Assembly: GCF_000463015.1 (NCBI RefSeq)
Contig: NC_022247.1
Coordinates: forward strand, 5,393,501 to 5,457,500
Reading direction: 5' to 3'
Length of the DNA stretch: 64,000 nucleotides
Source of the DNA: Variovorax paradoxus B4
Lineage (GTDB): Bacteria; Pseudomonadota; Gammaproteobacteria; Burkholderiales; Burkholderiaceae_C
Numbering within the stretch: position 1 is the first letter of the stretch; each line of letters begins with the position of its first letter. Shown piece after piece: positions 53,985 to 63,617 of this stretch. Made by a program: the position numbers and the translations under genes. The notes under the pieces were generated by a model. That model had not been told where the DNA came from, ran no database searches, and saw only the letters and a program-made list of their open reading frames with translations.

Positions 53985-56744
53985 TCAGAGTTGTGCTTCT
54001 TCGGCCGGTTCCGGTGGCTCCCGGCGCGGCAGGGTGACCGTGAATTCTGCACCGCCGCCCTGCGCATTGGCCGCGGCAATCTCGCCGCCATGCGCGCTCA
54101 CCACGGCCCGGCAGATCGCCAGGCCCAGGCCCACGCCCGGCGTGGCCGACTCGGTTTCGCCGCGGGTGAACTTGTCGAACAGCTTCTGCTCGCGGCCCAG
54201 GAGCGCGGCGGGCAGGCCCGGGCCGTGGTCGCGCACCGTAAGCACCAGCGTGCCGGTCTCGGCCCGCGCGCCGACCACGATGGGCGGCGCGCCGTACTTG
54301 GTGGCGTTCTCGATCAGGTTGACCAGCACGCGCTCGATCAGCACGGCATCGAATTCGACCAGCGGAAGCCCGGGCTCGAGCGCGGTCTGCACCATGGTAT
54401 TGCCGAGCGCGGGGCGCGCCGCGCGGATGGCCGAGCCGACCACCTCTTCCACCGATTGCCAGTCGCGCCGCAGGTTCACCGCGCCGCCCGCAATGCCGCT
54501 TTCGAGCCGTGCCATGTCGAGCAGGTTGTTGACCAGCGCGTGCAGCTCATGCGCCTGCGCCACGATGGCGCGCGCCGCCTCGGCGTGCGCTTCGGGCGGC
54601 AGCGTCTGCAATGATTCGGCCAGCGCGATCAATGCGGTGAGCGGCGTGCGAACGTCGTGCGAAATGGCGCCGAGCAGCGCGTTGCGCAGGCGCTCCGACT
54701 CCATCTCGACCACCGCCTGCTGCGCCACCTCCACATAGTGCACGCGCTCCAGCGCAATCGCGATCTGCCGCGCCAGCGTATCGAGCTGCTGCGCCTGCTC
54801 CGGAATCAGCAGCCAGCGCGGCTGCGCCGGCGACAGCGCGAGCACGCCGCGCACGCGCATCGGCGCCTGCAGCGGCACGTAGTGCCAGGGCTGCGCCGCC
54901 AGCGTGGCGGTGGCGAGGCCGGCGGGCTGGCCGTGGCGGAAGGCCCAGTCGGCCACCTGCGCATCGAAGCCCTCCGGCGGGCTCTTCGGCAGCACGAGCT
55001 GGTCGGCCGCATCGGTGACCAGCACCAGCGCATGGCCGCCGAAGTGCCCCTGCACCGCGGCGGCGCCCAGTGCCACCACCTGCGTGCTCTCCAGCGCGGC
55101 CGAGAGTTCGCGCGTGAGCTCGAACAGCGAGCGTGCCCGCCGCTCGCGGCTGGTCGACACGCCGGCCGCAAAGCGCAACCCCGCCATCAGCTGGCCCACG
55201 AGCAGTCCCACGCCGAGCATGATCGCGAAGGTCAGCACGTACTGCACGTCGCTGACCGCGAACGACAGCCGCGGCGGCACGAAGAAATAGTCGAACGCCG
55301 CCACGTTGAGCAGCGCTGCGAGCGCCGAGGGCCCGCGGCCGAAGCGCATGGCCACGCCAACCACGCCCAGCATGAACAGCATCACGATGTTGGACAGCTC
55401 CAGCACGCGGGCCAGCGGCGTGCAGACCAGCGTGAGCGCGACGCTGGCGGCCGTGGCCCACGCGTAGCCCGGCCAATGGACGGGCGCCTTCTCGTGGTCG
55501 TCGTCGTCGGCGCGTGTGCCGGCGATGGGAGCGCGCGACAAGCGGCGCGAGCTGTCGGCGCGCCCGACTTCCATGATGTCGAGCGCGGGCGCGCGCCGGG
55601 CCAGCGCGCGCGGCAGCGGCATCGGCGTGGCGGGCCACCAGCGGCGCCAGCCGGTGGCCGGCTCCGGGCGCCCCAGCACCAGCGTTGCGCAGTTGAGCCG
55701 CCGCGCTTGTTCGGCCAGTTGCTCCGCCACGTCGGAGCCGGTGAGCACCGCGGTGGCCGCGCCCAGTTCCTCGGCAAGCTTGAGCACCGCGAGGATGCGG
55801 TCGCGCTCCTCGGCGGCGAGCCGCTGCAGCCGCGGCGTCTCGACGTACGCCGCATGCCAGCGCACGTTAAGCTGGCCCGCAAGCCGCGCCGCGGTGCGCA
55901 CCGTCTGCGCGGCGCCCTCGTGCGGCCCGACGCACGCGAGGATCGCGCCCGAGGTGTTCCACGCCTGCAGTCCGCCGCCCTGCCCATCCTTTCCATTGCG
56001 GCCGGCCGCGCCCGACTGCTCGACGCGCCAGCCGCGCACGTCGTCTTCCACGTGCTCGGCGGTGCGGCGCAGCGCAATCTCGCGCAGCGCGATCAGGTTG
56101 CCCTTGCGGAAGAAGTTCTGCGCCGCGCGCTCGGCCTGCTGGGGCAGGTAGACCTTGCCGGCAGCCAGCCGCGCCGCGAGCTCGTCCGGCGTGACGTCGA
56201 CCAGCACCACCTCGTCGGCCTCGTCGAGCACGGTGTCGGGCACGGTCTCGTTCACGCGCACGCCGGTAATGGCGCCGACGGTGCCGTTGAGGCTTTCCAG
56301 ATGCTGCACGTTGAGCGCCGACCAGACCTCGATGCCCGCGGCCAGCAGCTCCTGCACGTCCTGCCAGCGCTTGGCATGACGGGATCCGGGCGCATTGGTG
56401 TGCGCCAGTTCGTCGACCAGCAGCACCGCCGGCTTGCGCGCGAGGGCGGCGTCGAGATCGAATTCGGCCCGCTTGCGGCCGCGATAGTCCAGCTCGCGCA
56501 GCGGCAGCACGTCGAGCCCCGCGAGCAATGCCGCGGTTTCGCTGCGGCCGTGGGTCTCGGCCACGCCGACGAGCACGTCGCGCCCCGTCGCGTGCTCGCG
56601 CTGCGCCGCGCTGAGCATGGCCCAGGTCTTGCCGACGCCGGCGCTGGCGCCGAAGTAGATGCGCAGCTTGCCGCGCAGCGCGCGCGCCTCGTCGCTGCGC
56701 AGTTGCGCAAGCAGGGCGTCGGGATCGGGGCGGGCGTCGGGCAT
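53985..56744 (-). CDS. kdpD: Osmosensitive K+ sensor kinase KdpD
   Basis: A 919-residue sensor kinase. N-terminal KdpD domain with Walker A GASAGVGKTWAML (about 32-44) and TNAPGSRHAKRWQDVQ; universal-stress-like domain (about 255-380); four membrane segments (about 430-510, WPGYAWATAASVALTL onward); GAF-like segment; histidine kinase with LLGAISHDVRTPLTALIALAESL (phospho-His, about 685) and ATPase motifs NLIENATKYGAPP, RDHGPGLP, GVGLGLAIC. Length fits KdpD (about 890-920). Translational coupling to kdpC is less tight (17-base gap). Controls the operon with KdpE. Confidence 0.97.
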   Translation of the reverse strand: MPDARPDPDALLAQLRSDEARALRGKLRIYFGASAGVGKTWAMLSAAQREHATGRDVLVGVAETHGRSETAALLAGLDVLPLRELDYRGRKRAEFDLDAALARKPAVLLVDELAHTNAPGSRHAKRWQDVQELLAAGIEVWSALNVQHLESLNGTVGAITGVRVNETVPDTVLDEADEVVLVDVTPDELAARLAAGKVYLPQQAERAAQNFFRKGNLIALREIALRRTAEHVEDDVRGWRVEQSGAAGRNGKDGQGGGLQAWNTSGAILACVGPHEGAAQTVRTAARLAGQLNVRWHAAYVETPRLQRLAAEERDRILAVLKLAEELGAATAVLTGSDVAEQLAEQARRLNCATLVLGRPEPATGWRRWWPATPMPLPRALARRAPALDIMEVGRADSSRRLSRAPIAGTRADDDDHEKAPVHWPGYAWATAASVALTLVCTPLARVLELSNIVMLFMLGVVGVAMRFGRGPSALAALLNVAAFDYFFVPPRLSFAVSDVQYVLTFAIMLGVGLLVGQLMAGLRFAAGVSTSRERRARSLFELTRELSAALESTQVVALGAAAVQGHFGGHALVLVTDAADQLVLPKSPPEGFDAQVADWAFRHGQPAGLATATLAAQPWHYVPLQAPMRVRGVLALSPAQPRWLLIPEQAQQLDTLARQIAIALERVHYVEVAQQAVVEMESERLRNALLGAISHDVRTPLTALIALAESLQTLPPEAHAEAARAIVAQAHELHALVNNLLDMARLESGIAGGAVNLRRDWQSVEEVVGSAIRAARPALGNTMVQTALEPGLPLVEFDAVLIERVLVNLIENATKYGAPPIVVGARAETGTLVLTVRDHGPGLPAALLGREQKLFDKFTRGETESATPGVGLGLAICRAVVSAHGGEIAAANAQGGGAEFTVTLPRREPPEPAEEAQL

Positions 56745-56761
56745 GGCGGTGGCTGCGCAGG

Positions 56762-57352
56762 TTAGCGCATCGGCGCGCCTTCATCGAGCGCGAGATTGAG
56801 CGCCAGCACATTGACCCGCGCCTCGCCCAGAAAACCCCAGAGCGGCGCCTGCGTGTGGCTGGCGACCAGCGCCTTCACCTGCTCGACCGGCAGGCCGCGC
56901 ACGCGCGCCACGCGCGCCGCCTGATACTGCGCGGCGGCGGGGCTGATGTCGGGGTCGAGCCCGCTGGCCGAGGCCGTGACCAGGTCGACCGGCACAGCCG
57001 CGGTATTGCCCGGGTCGGCGGCGCGCAGCGCCTCGATGCGCGCCTTGACCGCATCGGCCAGTGCCGGGTTGAGCGGTCCCTGGTTCGAACCGCCCGAAGC
57101 GCTCGCGTTGTAGGGCTGCGGCGCGGTGGCCGATGGCCGGCCCCAGAAGTGCTTCGGATCGCTGAAGTTCTGGCCGATGAGGCTGGAGCCCACGGTGGTG
57201 CCGTTGCGCACGACCAGGCTGCCGGCCGCCTGCGACGGAAACAGCGCCTTGGCGGCGCCGGTGACGGCCAGCGGATAGACCAGGCCGGTGAGCGCGCTCA
57301 GCAGCGCGAAGAGCACGAGGGCGGGACGAATGATGTTGCCATTGTTGTTCAT
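56762..57352 (-). CDS. kdpC: K+-transporting ATPase subunit KdpC
   Basis: A 196-residue subunit with one N-terminal membrane anchor (about 8-33) and a periplasmic/cytoplasmic body with the KdpC hallmark [22 protein letters not shown] and [22 protein letters not shown], plus [32 protein letters not shown] (parts quoted). KdpC stabilises the complex of KdpA and KdpB. It lies ten bases after kdpB in the operon. Confidence 0.97.
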   Translation of the reverse strand: MNNNGNIIRPALVLFALLSALTGLVYPLAVTGAAKALFPSQAAGSLVVRNGTTVGSSLIGQNFSDPKHFWGRPSATAPQPYNASASGGSNQGPLNPALADAVKARIEALRAADPGNTAAVPVDLVTASASGLDPDISPAAAQYQAARVARVRGLPVEQVKALVASHTQAPLWGFLGEARVNVLALNLALDEGAPMR

Positions 57353-57362
57353 GGAAGTCTCC

Positions 57363-59462
57363 TCAGACCAGATGGACTGCGACCAGCAGCCAGTCGATCA
57401 GCTTGATGCCGATGAAGGGAACGAGCAGGCCGCCGAGGCCATAGATGGCCAGGTTGCGGCGCAGCAGCGCGGCAGCACCCACCGGCCGGTAGCGCACGCC
57501 CTTGAGCGCGAGCGGAATCAGGAACACGATGACCAGCGCGTTGAAGATCACGGCAGACAGGATCGCCGACGACGGGCTCGCGAGCCGCATCACGTTGAGC
57601 GCGCCGAGCTGCGGATAGGTCGAGACGAAGATCGCCGGAATGATCGCGAAGTATTTCGCCACGTCGTTCGCGATCGAGAAGGTGGTGAGCGAGCCGCGCG
57701 TCATCAAGAGCGCCTTGCCGGTCTCCACCACCTCGAGCAGCTTGGTCGGGTTCGAGTCCAGGTCGACCATGTTGCCGGCCTCTTTCGCGGCCTGCGTGCC
57801 GCTGCCCATGGCCACGGCCACATCGGCCTGCGCGAGGGCGGGCGCGTCGTTGGTGCCGTCGCCGGTCATCGCGACCAGGCGGCCTTCGGACTGGTACTGG
57901 CGGATGAGCGCCAGCTTGTCCTCGGGCGTGGCTTCGGCCAGGAAGTCGTCGACGCCGGCCTCGGCCGCAATGGCCGCGGCCGTGAGCTTGTTGTCGCCGG
58001 TGATCATCACGGTCTTGATGCCCATGCGGCGCAGCTCGGCGAAGCGTTCCTTGATGCCGGTCTTGACGATGTCCTTGAGCTCAACCACGCCGAGCACGCG
58101 GTTGCCCTCGGCCACGGCCAGCGGCGTGCTGCCGCGGCGCGCCGCTTCCTCGGACGCGCGCAGCATCTCGGCGGGCACGCTGCCGCCCAGCGATTCGACA
58201 TGCCGGCGGATCGCATCGACCGCGCCCTTGCGCAGCAGGATGGCGTCGGTGTCGAGGCTGTTGGGTGCGGCCGGCAGGTCGACGCCGCTCATGCGGGTCT
58301 GCGCGGTGAAGGGCACGAAGCGGGCACCTTCGACGGCGGCAACCTCCAGGCCGTCGCGGCGCGCGAGCTCCACGATGCTGCGGCCTTCGGGCGTCTCGTC
58401 GGCCAGCGAGGCGAGCATCGCGGCACGCGCGAGGCGGCCCTTCGGCACGCCGGGCGCGGGCAGGAAGGCGCTGGCCTGGCGGTTGCCGTGCGTGATGGTG
58501 CCGGTCTTGTCGAGCAGCAGCACGTCGACGTCGCCGGCGGCTTCCACCGCGCGGCCCGAGGTGGCGATCACGTTGGCCTGCATCATGCGGCTCATGCCGG
58601 CCACGCCCACCGCCGAGAGCAGGCCGCCGATGGTGGTGGGAATCAGACACACCAGCAGCGCCACCAATGCGGTGAGCGACACCACGGTGCCCGCACCCGC
58701 GGCTTCCACGCTGAACACCGAGAACGGCAGCAGCGTGACGGTGACCATCAGGAACACCAGGGTGAGCGCGACCAGCAGGATGGTGAGCGCGATCTCGTTG
58801 GGCGTCTTGTGGCGCTTGGCCGCCTCGACCATGCCGATCATGCGGTCGAGGAACGACTCGCCCGGGTTCACCGAGATGCGCACCACCAGCCAGTCGGACA
58901 GCACGCGCGTGCCGCCGGTCACGGCCGAGAAGTCGCCACCCGATTCGCGCACCACGGGCGCCGATTCGCCGGTGATGGCGCTCTCGTCGACCGAGGCCAC
59001 GCCTTCGATCACTTCGCCGTCGAGCGGGATCACATCGCCAGTTTCCACCAGCACCACATCGCCCTTGCGCAGGTTGGGCGCCTGCTCCGGCAGGAACGCC
59101 GCGCCGTGATGGGGCTCCTTGAGCTTCTTGGCCCAGGTGTCCTTGCGCAGGCCGCGCAGCGAGGCGGCCTGCGCCTTGCTGCGGCCCTCGGCCAAGGCTT
59201 CCGCGAAGTTGGCGAACAGCACGGTGAACCACAGCCAGATGGTGATGGCCAGCACGAAGGCGGGCTTCATGCCGGTGTCGCCCGGGAAGCTCAGCGCGTG
59301 CACCCAGAGCAGCGTCGTGAGGATGCTCCCGATGTAGACGATGAACATCACCGGATTGCGCCACTGCGTGCGCGGGTTCAGCTTGGCGAAGGCGCCCCAA
59401 AGGGCGGGCTTGACCAGCGCTGCATCGAACAGCGAAAGAGATGTTTTGGTTTTGGCAGTCAT
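57363..59462 (-). CDS. kdpB: K+-transporting P-type ATPase subunit KdpB
   Basis: A 699-residue P-type ATPase, the energising subunit. The phosphorylated aspartate is D318 in [14 protein letters not shown]; the actuator motif TGES (164-167), whose serine is the known inhibitory phosphorylation site in E. coli, and the hinge [19 protein letters not shown] are intact. Seven membrane segments and the family motifs [11 protein letters not shown] at the start agree with KdpB. It lies ten bases after kdpA. Confidence 0.98.
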   Translation of the reverse strand: MTAKTKTSLSLFDAALVKPALWGAFAKLNPRTQWRNPVMFIVYIGSILTTLLWVHALSFPGDTGMKPAFVLAITIWLWFTVLFANFAEALAEGRSKAQAASLRGLRKDTWAKKLKEPHHGAAFLPEQAPNLRKGDVVLVETGDVIPLDGEVIEGVASVDESAITGESAPVVRESGGDFSAVTGGTRVLSDWLVVRISVNPGESFLDRMIGMVEAAKRHKTPNEIALTILLVALTLVFLMVTVTLLPFSVFSVEAAGAGTVVSLTALVALLVCLIPTTIGGLLSAVGVAGMSRMMQANVIATSGRAVEAAGDVDVLLLDKTGTITHGNRQASAFLPAPGVPKGRLARAAMLASLADETPEGRSIVELARRDGLEVAAVEGARFVPFTAQTRMSGVDLPAAPNSLDTDAILLRKGAVDAIRRHVESLGGSVPAEMLRASEEAARRGSTPLAVAEGNRVLGVVELKDIVKTGIKERFAELRRMGIKTVMITGDNKLTAAAIAAEAGVDDFLAEATPEDKLALIRQYQSEGRLVAMTGDGTNDAPALAQADVAVAMGSGTQAAKEAGNMVDLDSNPTKLLEVVETGKALLMTRGSLTTFSIANDVAKYFAIIPAIFVSTYPQLGALNVMRLASPSSAILSAVIFNALVIVFLIPLALKGVRYRPVGAAALLRRNLAIYGLGGLLVPFIGIKLIDWLLVAVHLV

Positions 59463-59472
59463 GGTGCGCTCC

Positions 59473-61272
59473 TTATTTCCAGAGCACGAGGTGTTCGACG
59501 ATCGGCCCGAGGGCGAGCGCCGGCACGTAGTTGAGCAGGCCGACCAGCAGCACGGTGCCGATCAGCAAAGAGACGAACAGCGGGCCGTGCGTGGGCAGCG
59601 TGCCGCCGGTGACGGGCAGGCGCTTCTTGGCCGCGAGCGCGCCGGCAATGGCCAGCACCGGCACGATCACGCCGAAACGGCCGAGCCACATCGCGAAGCC
59701 TAGCAGCCCGTTGTAGAAGGGTGTGTTGGCCGAGAGGCCCGCGAAGGCGCTGCCGTTGTTGTTGGCGGCCGAGGTCAGCGCGTAGAGGATCTCCGAGAAT
59801 CCATGCGCGCCGGGATTCGCGATGCCGGCCCTGCCGGCGCCTGCGACCACGGCCACGGCGGTGCCGGCCAGCACGAGAATCGGCGTGACCAGGATCGCGA
59901 TGGAGATCAGCTTCATCTCGCGCACCTCGATCTTCTTGCCGAGGTACTCGGGTGTGCGCCCGATCATCAGGCCCGCGATGAACACCGCGAGCATCGCGAA
60001 GATCAGCATGCCGTAGAGGCCGGTGCCGACGCCGCCGAACACCACTTCGCCGAGCTGCATGAGCACCATGGGCACCATGCCGCCCAACGGCGTGAGCGAG
60101 TCGTGCATGACGTTCACCGCACCGCACGAGGCGGCCGTGGTGATGGCGGCAAAAAGCGCAGAGGCATCGATGCCGAAGCGCACTTCCTTGCCTTCCATGT
60201 TGCCACCGCTCTGCAGCGCGCTCGACATCTGGTCGACACCGAGCGAACCGAGCAGCGGGTTGCCCGCCTGCTCCGAGGGCGTGATCACGATCACGGCGAT
60301 GACGAACATGATCGTCATCGCGGCAAGCACGGCCCAGCCCTGGCGCATGTCGCCGACCACGCGGCCGAAGGTGAAGCACAGCGCCGCCGGGATCAGGAAG
60401 ATCGCAAGCATCTGCAGCAGGTTGCTGAGCGCGGTCGGATTCTCGTACGGGTGCGCCGAGTTGGCATTGAAGAAGCCGCCACCGTTGGTGCCGAGCATCT
60501 TGATGGCCTCTTGCGAAGCGACCGGGCCCATGGCCAGCGCCTGCGTCCTGGTGGTGGCGTCTTCCAGCACCGGGGCACCGGCGGCGTCCTTCAGCGGCTG
60601 GCCGTCGGCGCCGCGCTTCGGTTGCTGGAAGGCGGTGGTCTCGATCGTGTCCACGGTCTTGTAGGCGTCGAAGTTCTGGATCACGCCCTGCCCCGCAAGG
60701 CACAGCGCGAGCACGAACGCGACCGGCACCAGCACCCACAGCGTGATGCGCGTGACGTCGGCCCAGAAGTTGCCGACCAGGCCCTTGCCGTCACCGCGGC
60801 GCGCGAAGCCGCGCACCAGTGCGAAGGCCACCGCGATGCCGGTGGCGGCCGACAAGAAGTTCTGCACCGCGAGACCGAGCATCTGCGTGAGATAGCTCAT
60901 GGTCGACTCGCCGGCGTAGCCCTGCCAGTTGGTGTTCGATACAAAGCTCACCGCGGTGTTGAAGGCCGAGTCAGACGACACGGCCGTCATGCCCGCGGGA
61001 TTGAGCGGCAGCCAGCCCTGCAGGCGCTGCAGGGTGTAGACGAAAAGAGCGCCCACGGCATTGAAGGCCAGCAGCGCGAGCGCGTAGCGCAGCCAGTGCA
61101 TCGATTGCTCAGGCTTGGTGCCGGCGATCTTGTAGAGCGGTGCCTCGACGCGCTGCATCCAGCGCGGCACGCGCTCGCTGCAGAGCGCGGCAAGGAATCT
61201 GCCGACAGGCCAGGCCAGCACCAGCAGTGCGACCAGGAAAAGAGCCAACAGGCCCCAGGCGGAGGAAGTCAT
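59473..61272 (-). CDS. kdpA: K+-transporting ATPase subunit KdpA
   Basis: A 599-residue K+-channel-like subunit. The four selectivity-filter-type loops are visible: [40 protein letters not shown], a CGAVNVMH segment, and [18 protein letters not shown]. About ten membrane spans. KdpA selects K+ at high affinity and passes it through the intersubunit tunnel to KdpB. The ATG at 61272 is preferred over an in-frame ATG at 61290, because kdpF ends immediately before it. Confidence 0.98.
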   Translation of the reverse strand: MTSSAWGLLALFLVALLVLAWPVGRFLAALCSERVPRWMQRVEAPLYKIAGTKPEQSMHWLRYALALLAFNAVGALFVYTLQRLQGWLPLNPAGMTAVSSDSAFNTAVSFVSNTNWQGYAGESTMSYLTQMLGLAVQNFLSAATGIAVAFALVRGFARRGDGKGLVGNFWADVTRITLWVLVPVAFVLALCLAGQGVIQNFDAYKTVDTIETTAFQQPKRGADGQPLKDAAGAPVLEDATTRTQALAMGPVASQEAIKMLGTNGGGFFNANSAHPYENPTALSNLLQMLAIFLIPAALCFTFGRVVGDMRQGWAVLAAMTIMFVIAVIVITPSEQAGNPLLGSLGVDQMSSALQSGGNMEGKEVRFGIDASALFAAITTAASCGAVNVMHDSLTPLGGMVPMVLMQLGEVVFGGVGTGLYGMLIFAMLAVFIAGLMIGRTPEYLGKKIEVREMKLISIAILVTPILVLAGTAVAVVAGAGRAGIANPGAHGFSEILYALTSAANNNGSAFAGLSANTPFYNGLLGFAMWLGRFGVIVPVLAIAGALAAKKRLPVTGGTLPTHGPLFVSLLIGTVLLVGLLNYVPALALGPIVEHLVLWK

Positions 61273-61273
61273 C

Positions 61274-61372
61274 TCAGAACTCCTCGGCACAGATCAGCGC
61301 GAACACGAGGTACGCGAACAGGACCACGGCCACCAGCGCACCGAAGCCATAGAGCGCTTCGAGGCCGATCAC
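61274..61372 (-). CDS. kdpF: K+-transporting ATPase subunit KdpF
   Basis: A 32-residue single-span membrane peptide, [20 protein letters not shown] onward to EEF, just the size of KdpF (29 in E. coli), which stabilises the KdpABC complex. It starts with GTG at 61372, overlapping the stop of the preceding 41-codon ORF (GTGA), and stops one base before the kdpA start codon. Both facts support the reading. No ATG is available in this frame near the start. Confidence 0.9.
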   Translation of the reverse strand: MIGLEALYGFGALVAVVLFAYLVFALICAEEF

Positions 61373-61494
61373 GATGCGTCCCCTTGCGCCGATGCCGCCG
61401 CGTTCTTCGGCGCGCCGAGCCGGTCCAGCCCCACGGCCATGGCCGCCACCACGGCCCACAGCGCCAGCAAGGCGCCCATCCAGACGAAGTCCAT
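61369..61494 (-). CDS. 41-residue membrane peptide heading the kdp operon
   Basis: ATG at 61494 with GAGGAG at 61501-61506, six bases away, is the strongest ribosome-binding site of the operon's start. The peptide MDFVWMGALLALWAVVAAMA continues to a Lys/Arg-Asp cytoplasmic-type tail with [20 protein letters not shown]: one membrane segment (about 5-23). Its stop codon overlaps the GTG of kdpF by four bases, so kdpF translation depends on it. It is not KdpF, which follows. I do not recognise a family; it could be an additional small subunit or a leader for translational coupling. Confidence 0.7.
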   Translation of the reverse strand: MDFVWMGALLALWAVVAAMAVGLDRLGAPKNAAASAQGDAS

Positions 61495-61636
61495 TCATCA
61501 CTCCTCAAGCGAAAACAAGGACTCGAGTCTCGGCAGGCGCCCGTAAAAACGGGGAACAGAGTCGGCGGGGGCGCATAAAGAAACCGTAAAGACGTCCCCT
61601 CCTTTTCAAAGTGCTCGACAACACCTCGGCCGCCGC

Positions 61637-61661
61637 TTGATAATCAAAGCAACTTCTTTGA
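61637..61661. promoter_or_regulatory. Overlapping palindromes before the SufR-like gene
   Basis: TTGAT-A-ATCAA (61637-61647) and TCAAAG/CTTTGA with a six-base spacer (61644-61661) overlap, ten bases before the regulator ATG. They are likely an autoregulatory site. The other side of the 176-base gap (61495-61636) holds T-rich patches TTTACGG and TTTTTACGG on the minus strand, which may be the KdpE site for kdp. Confidence 0.5.
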
Positions 61662-61670
61662 ATAAGAAAG

Positions 61671-62339
61671 ATGACCACGCGCCCGCTCGACGCCAAGCCC
61701 GGCTGGATGCCGCACCAGCCGGCGGACCGCATCCTGTCCACGCTCAAGACCCGCGGCGCGCTCGGCATTCCCGACATCGCCAAGGTGCTCGACGTCACGG
61801 TGGAGGCCGTGCGCCAGCAGATGGTGAAGCTGCAGGCCGAGGGCCTGGTCGATGCCGAGAGCCGTCCCGCGGGCCGCGGCAGGCCCACGCAGATATGGCG
61901 CCTCACCGGCGCCGGCCACGCACGCTTTCCCGACACGCATGCCGAGATGACGGTGCAGATGATCAGCGCCGTCATCAGCGTGTTCGGCGAGAAGGGCATG
62001 GACCGGCTCATCGGCGCGCGCGAGGAGGCCATGCGCGCCAACTACCGCGAGGCCATGCGCGGCGCGCGCAGCCTCCGGGACAAGCTCGAGCGGCTGGCCG
62101 ACATCCGCAGCCGCGAGGGCTACATGGCCGAGTTCCGGTCCGAGGGCGACGGCTTCCTCTTCATCGAGAACCATTGCCCCATCTGCACCGCGGCGCGGGC
62201 CTGCACGGGCTTGTGCCGCAGCGAACTGCAGCTCTTCGACGAGGTGCTGGGGCCCGGCGTGAGCGTGAGCCGCGTCGAGCACGTGCTCGCGGGCGCGCGG
62301 CGCTGCGCCTACCAGGTGAGCCCGAAGAGCGCGCCTTGA
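61671..62339 (+). CDS. SufR-like Fe-S cluster regulator
   Basis: A 222-residue DeoR/ArsR-like winged-helix regulator: ILSTLKTRGALGIPDIAKVLDVTVEAVRQQMVKLQAEGLVDAESRPAGRGRPTQIWRLT (20-79, parts quoted), then a helical domain and a C-terminal cysteine group C169, C172, C178, C182 (ENHCPICTAARACTGLC) and C212. This matches SufR-like repressors that bind a [4Fe-4S] cluster and sense iron or oxidative stress. The gene is 38 bases before sodB in the same direction. No suf or isc gene lies in this window. Confidence 0.88.
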   Translation: MTTRPLDAKPGWMPHQPADRILSTLKTRGALGIPDIAKVLDVTVEAVRQQMVKLQAEGLVDAESRPAGRGRPTQIWRLTGAGHARFPDTHAEMTVQMISAVISVFGEKGMDRLIGAREEAMRANYREAMRGARSLRDKLERLADIRSREGYMAEFRSEGDGFLFIENHCPICTAARACTGLCRSELQLFDEVLGPGVSVSRVEHVLAGARRCAYQVSPKSAP

Positions 62340-62377
62340 TCCGATTCGATTTCTAAACCCGAAAGGAAAAACCCACC

Positions 62378-62959
62378 ATGGAACACACCCTGCCACCCCT
62401 GCCCTACGCCCTCGACGCGCTGGCACCCGAGTACTCGAAGGAAACCCTCGAGTACCACTACGGCAAGCACCACAATGCCTACGTGGTGAACCTCAACAAC
62501 CTGCAAAAGGGCACCGAATTCGAATCGATGACGCTCGAGGAGATCGTCAAGAAGTCCAGCGGCGGCATCTACAACAACGCCGCCCAGATCTGGAACCACA
62601 CCTTCTTCTGGAACTGCATGAAGCCCCAGGGCGGCGGCGCTCCGAGCGGTGCGCTGGCCAAGGCCATCGATGCCAAGTGGGGCAGCTACGACGCCTTCAA
62701 GGAAGCGTTCGTGAAGTCGGCCGTGGGCAACTTCGGCTCGGGCTGGACCTGGCTGGTGAAGAAGGCCGACGGCTCGCTGGACATCGTGAACATGGGTGCC
62801 GCGGGCACGCCGCTGACCACCGGCGACACCCCGGTGCTGACGGTGGACGTCTGGGAGCACGCCTACTACATCGACTACCGCAACCTGCGCCCGAAGTTCG
62901 TGGAGACCTTCCTGGCCAAGCTGGCGAACTGGGACTTCGCGGCAAAGAACTTCGGCTGA
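62378..62959 (+). CDS. sodB: Iron superoxide dismutase
   Basis: A 193-residue Fe-SOD that turns superoxide into peroxide and oxygen. Metal ligands are H27, H74, D157 and H161 ([13 protein letters not shown]), and Gln70 ([12 protein letters not shown]) in the place that distinguishes Fe from Mn enzymes. [11 protein letters not shown] completes the site. AAAGGAAA precedes the ATG. It follows the SufR-like gene and may be cotranscribed with it, which would tie SOD supply to iron status. No obvious terminator follows; the next gene is convergent. Confidence 0.97.
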   Translation: MEHTLPPLPYALDALAPEYSKETLEYHYGKHHNAYVVNLNNLQKGTEFESMTLEEIVKKSSGGIYNNAAQIWNHTFFWNCMKPQGGGAPSGALAKAIDAKWGSYDAFKEAFVKSAVGNFGSGWTWLVKKADGSLDIVNMGAAGTPLTTGDTPVLTVDVWEHAYYIDYRNLRPKFVETFLAKLANWDFAAKNFG

Positions 62960-62983
62960 ACCGGGTTCGGCCCGGGGGCATCC

Positions 62984-63361
62984 TCACTCGTTGATGAGGT
63001 TGAGGATGTTGCCGTCCGGGTCCTTGAACCATGCGACCTTCATGTCGCCCATGACATGGACGTCGCCTTCGAGCTTTGCGCCCGGCATGTCGTAGTGCTC
63101 GAAGCGCACGCCCTTGGCCTTGAGCGCGGCCACGAGGCGCTCGATGTCGCCATCGACCGGCCAGGTCACGGCCGTGGCCTGGTTGGTGCCCGCGAAGGCC
63201 GAGCGGTACACGTTGATGCGGGAGTTGCCGCTGCGGTAGACGATCACCTCGTCGCCCTCGGCATCGACCTGCGCCAGGCCCAGCGTGTCTTCATAGAAAC
63301 GGCGCGCCACAGCGAGGTCCTTCACCGCGAGATTGGCCACCGCGTCGATGTTTCCGAGCAT
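62984..63361 (-). CDS. VOC (glyoxalase/bleomycin resistance) family protein
   Basis: A 125-residue vicinal-oxygen-chelate protein, one two-repeat domain: LAVKDLAVARRFYEDTLGLAQVDAEGDEVIVYRSGNSRINVYRS and the C-terminal AWFKDPDGNILNLINE (parts quoted). Metal ligand candidates are few (E124 at the end, H in HYD), so enzymatic activity is unsure. The start at 63361 gives the standard N-terminus. A palindromic operator candidate lies 54 bases upstream. Convergent with sodB, 24 bases between the stops. Confidence 0.88.
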   Translation of the reverse strand: MLGNIDAVANLAVKDLAVARRFYEDTLGLAQVDAEGDEVIVYRSGNSRINVYRSAFAGTNQATAVTWPVDGDIERLVAALKAKGVRFEHYDMPGAKLEGDVHVMGDMKVAWFKDPDGNILNLINE

Positions 63362-63414
63362 GAGAGTCTCCTGTGAAGCCCATCGCGCAGTGGAAGCGCG
63401 GCGGGCGAGCCAAA

Positions 63415-63440
63415 AATACTCAACCATTTGGTGGAGTATT
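63415..63440. promoter_or_regulatory. 26-base palindromic operator candidate upstream of VOC gene
   Basis: AATACTC-A-ACCA, a TT centre, then TGGT-G-GAGTATT: symmetric at 11 of 12 paired positions. It is 54 bases before the VOC start, in the 256-base gap to the Bug gene, and is the best operator-like site near that gene. Confidence 0.6.
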
Positions 63441-63538
63441 GGGCGTTGGCGGGCCGCTGTCAATCCATCGGAAAATACCCCGCCGGCCGATATGGGACCC
63501 ATCGCGAATGAAGAATCCGCACGGCCCCGCTTCCGGCA

Positions 63539-63559
63539 CACTGCACCCCCGGTGCAGTG
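63539..63559. promoter_or_regulatory. Perfect inverted repeat before Bug gene
   Basis: CACTGCACC (63539-63547) and GGTGCAGTG (63551-63559) with a CCC spacer, 58 bases before the ATG of the Bug gene. Either an operator or a stable hairpin in the leader; no T-run follows. Confidence 0.5.
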
Positions 63560-63617
63560 ACCGCCATCCACGACTGCTGCAACCCCGAATCGCTCAGACA
63601 AAGAGACAAGCAAACCC

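Noticed and set aside
61501..61670. A clear KdpE box
   Set aside because: Only loose T-rich patches are seen; I could not fit them to a defined consensus, so no precise site is claimed.
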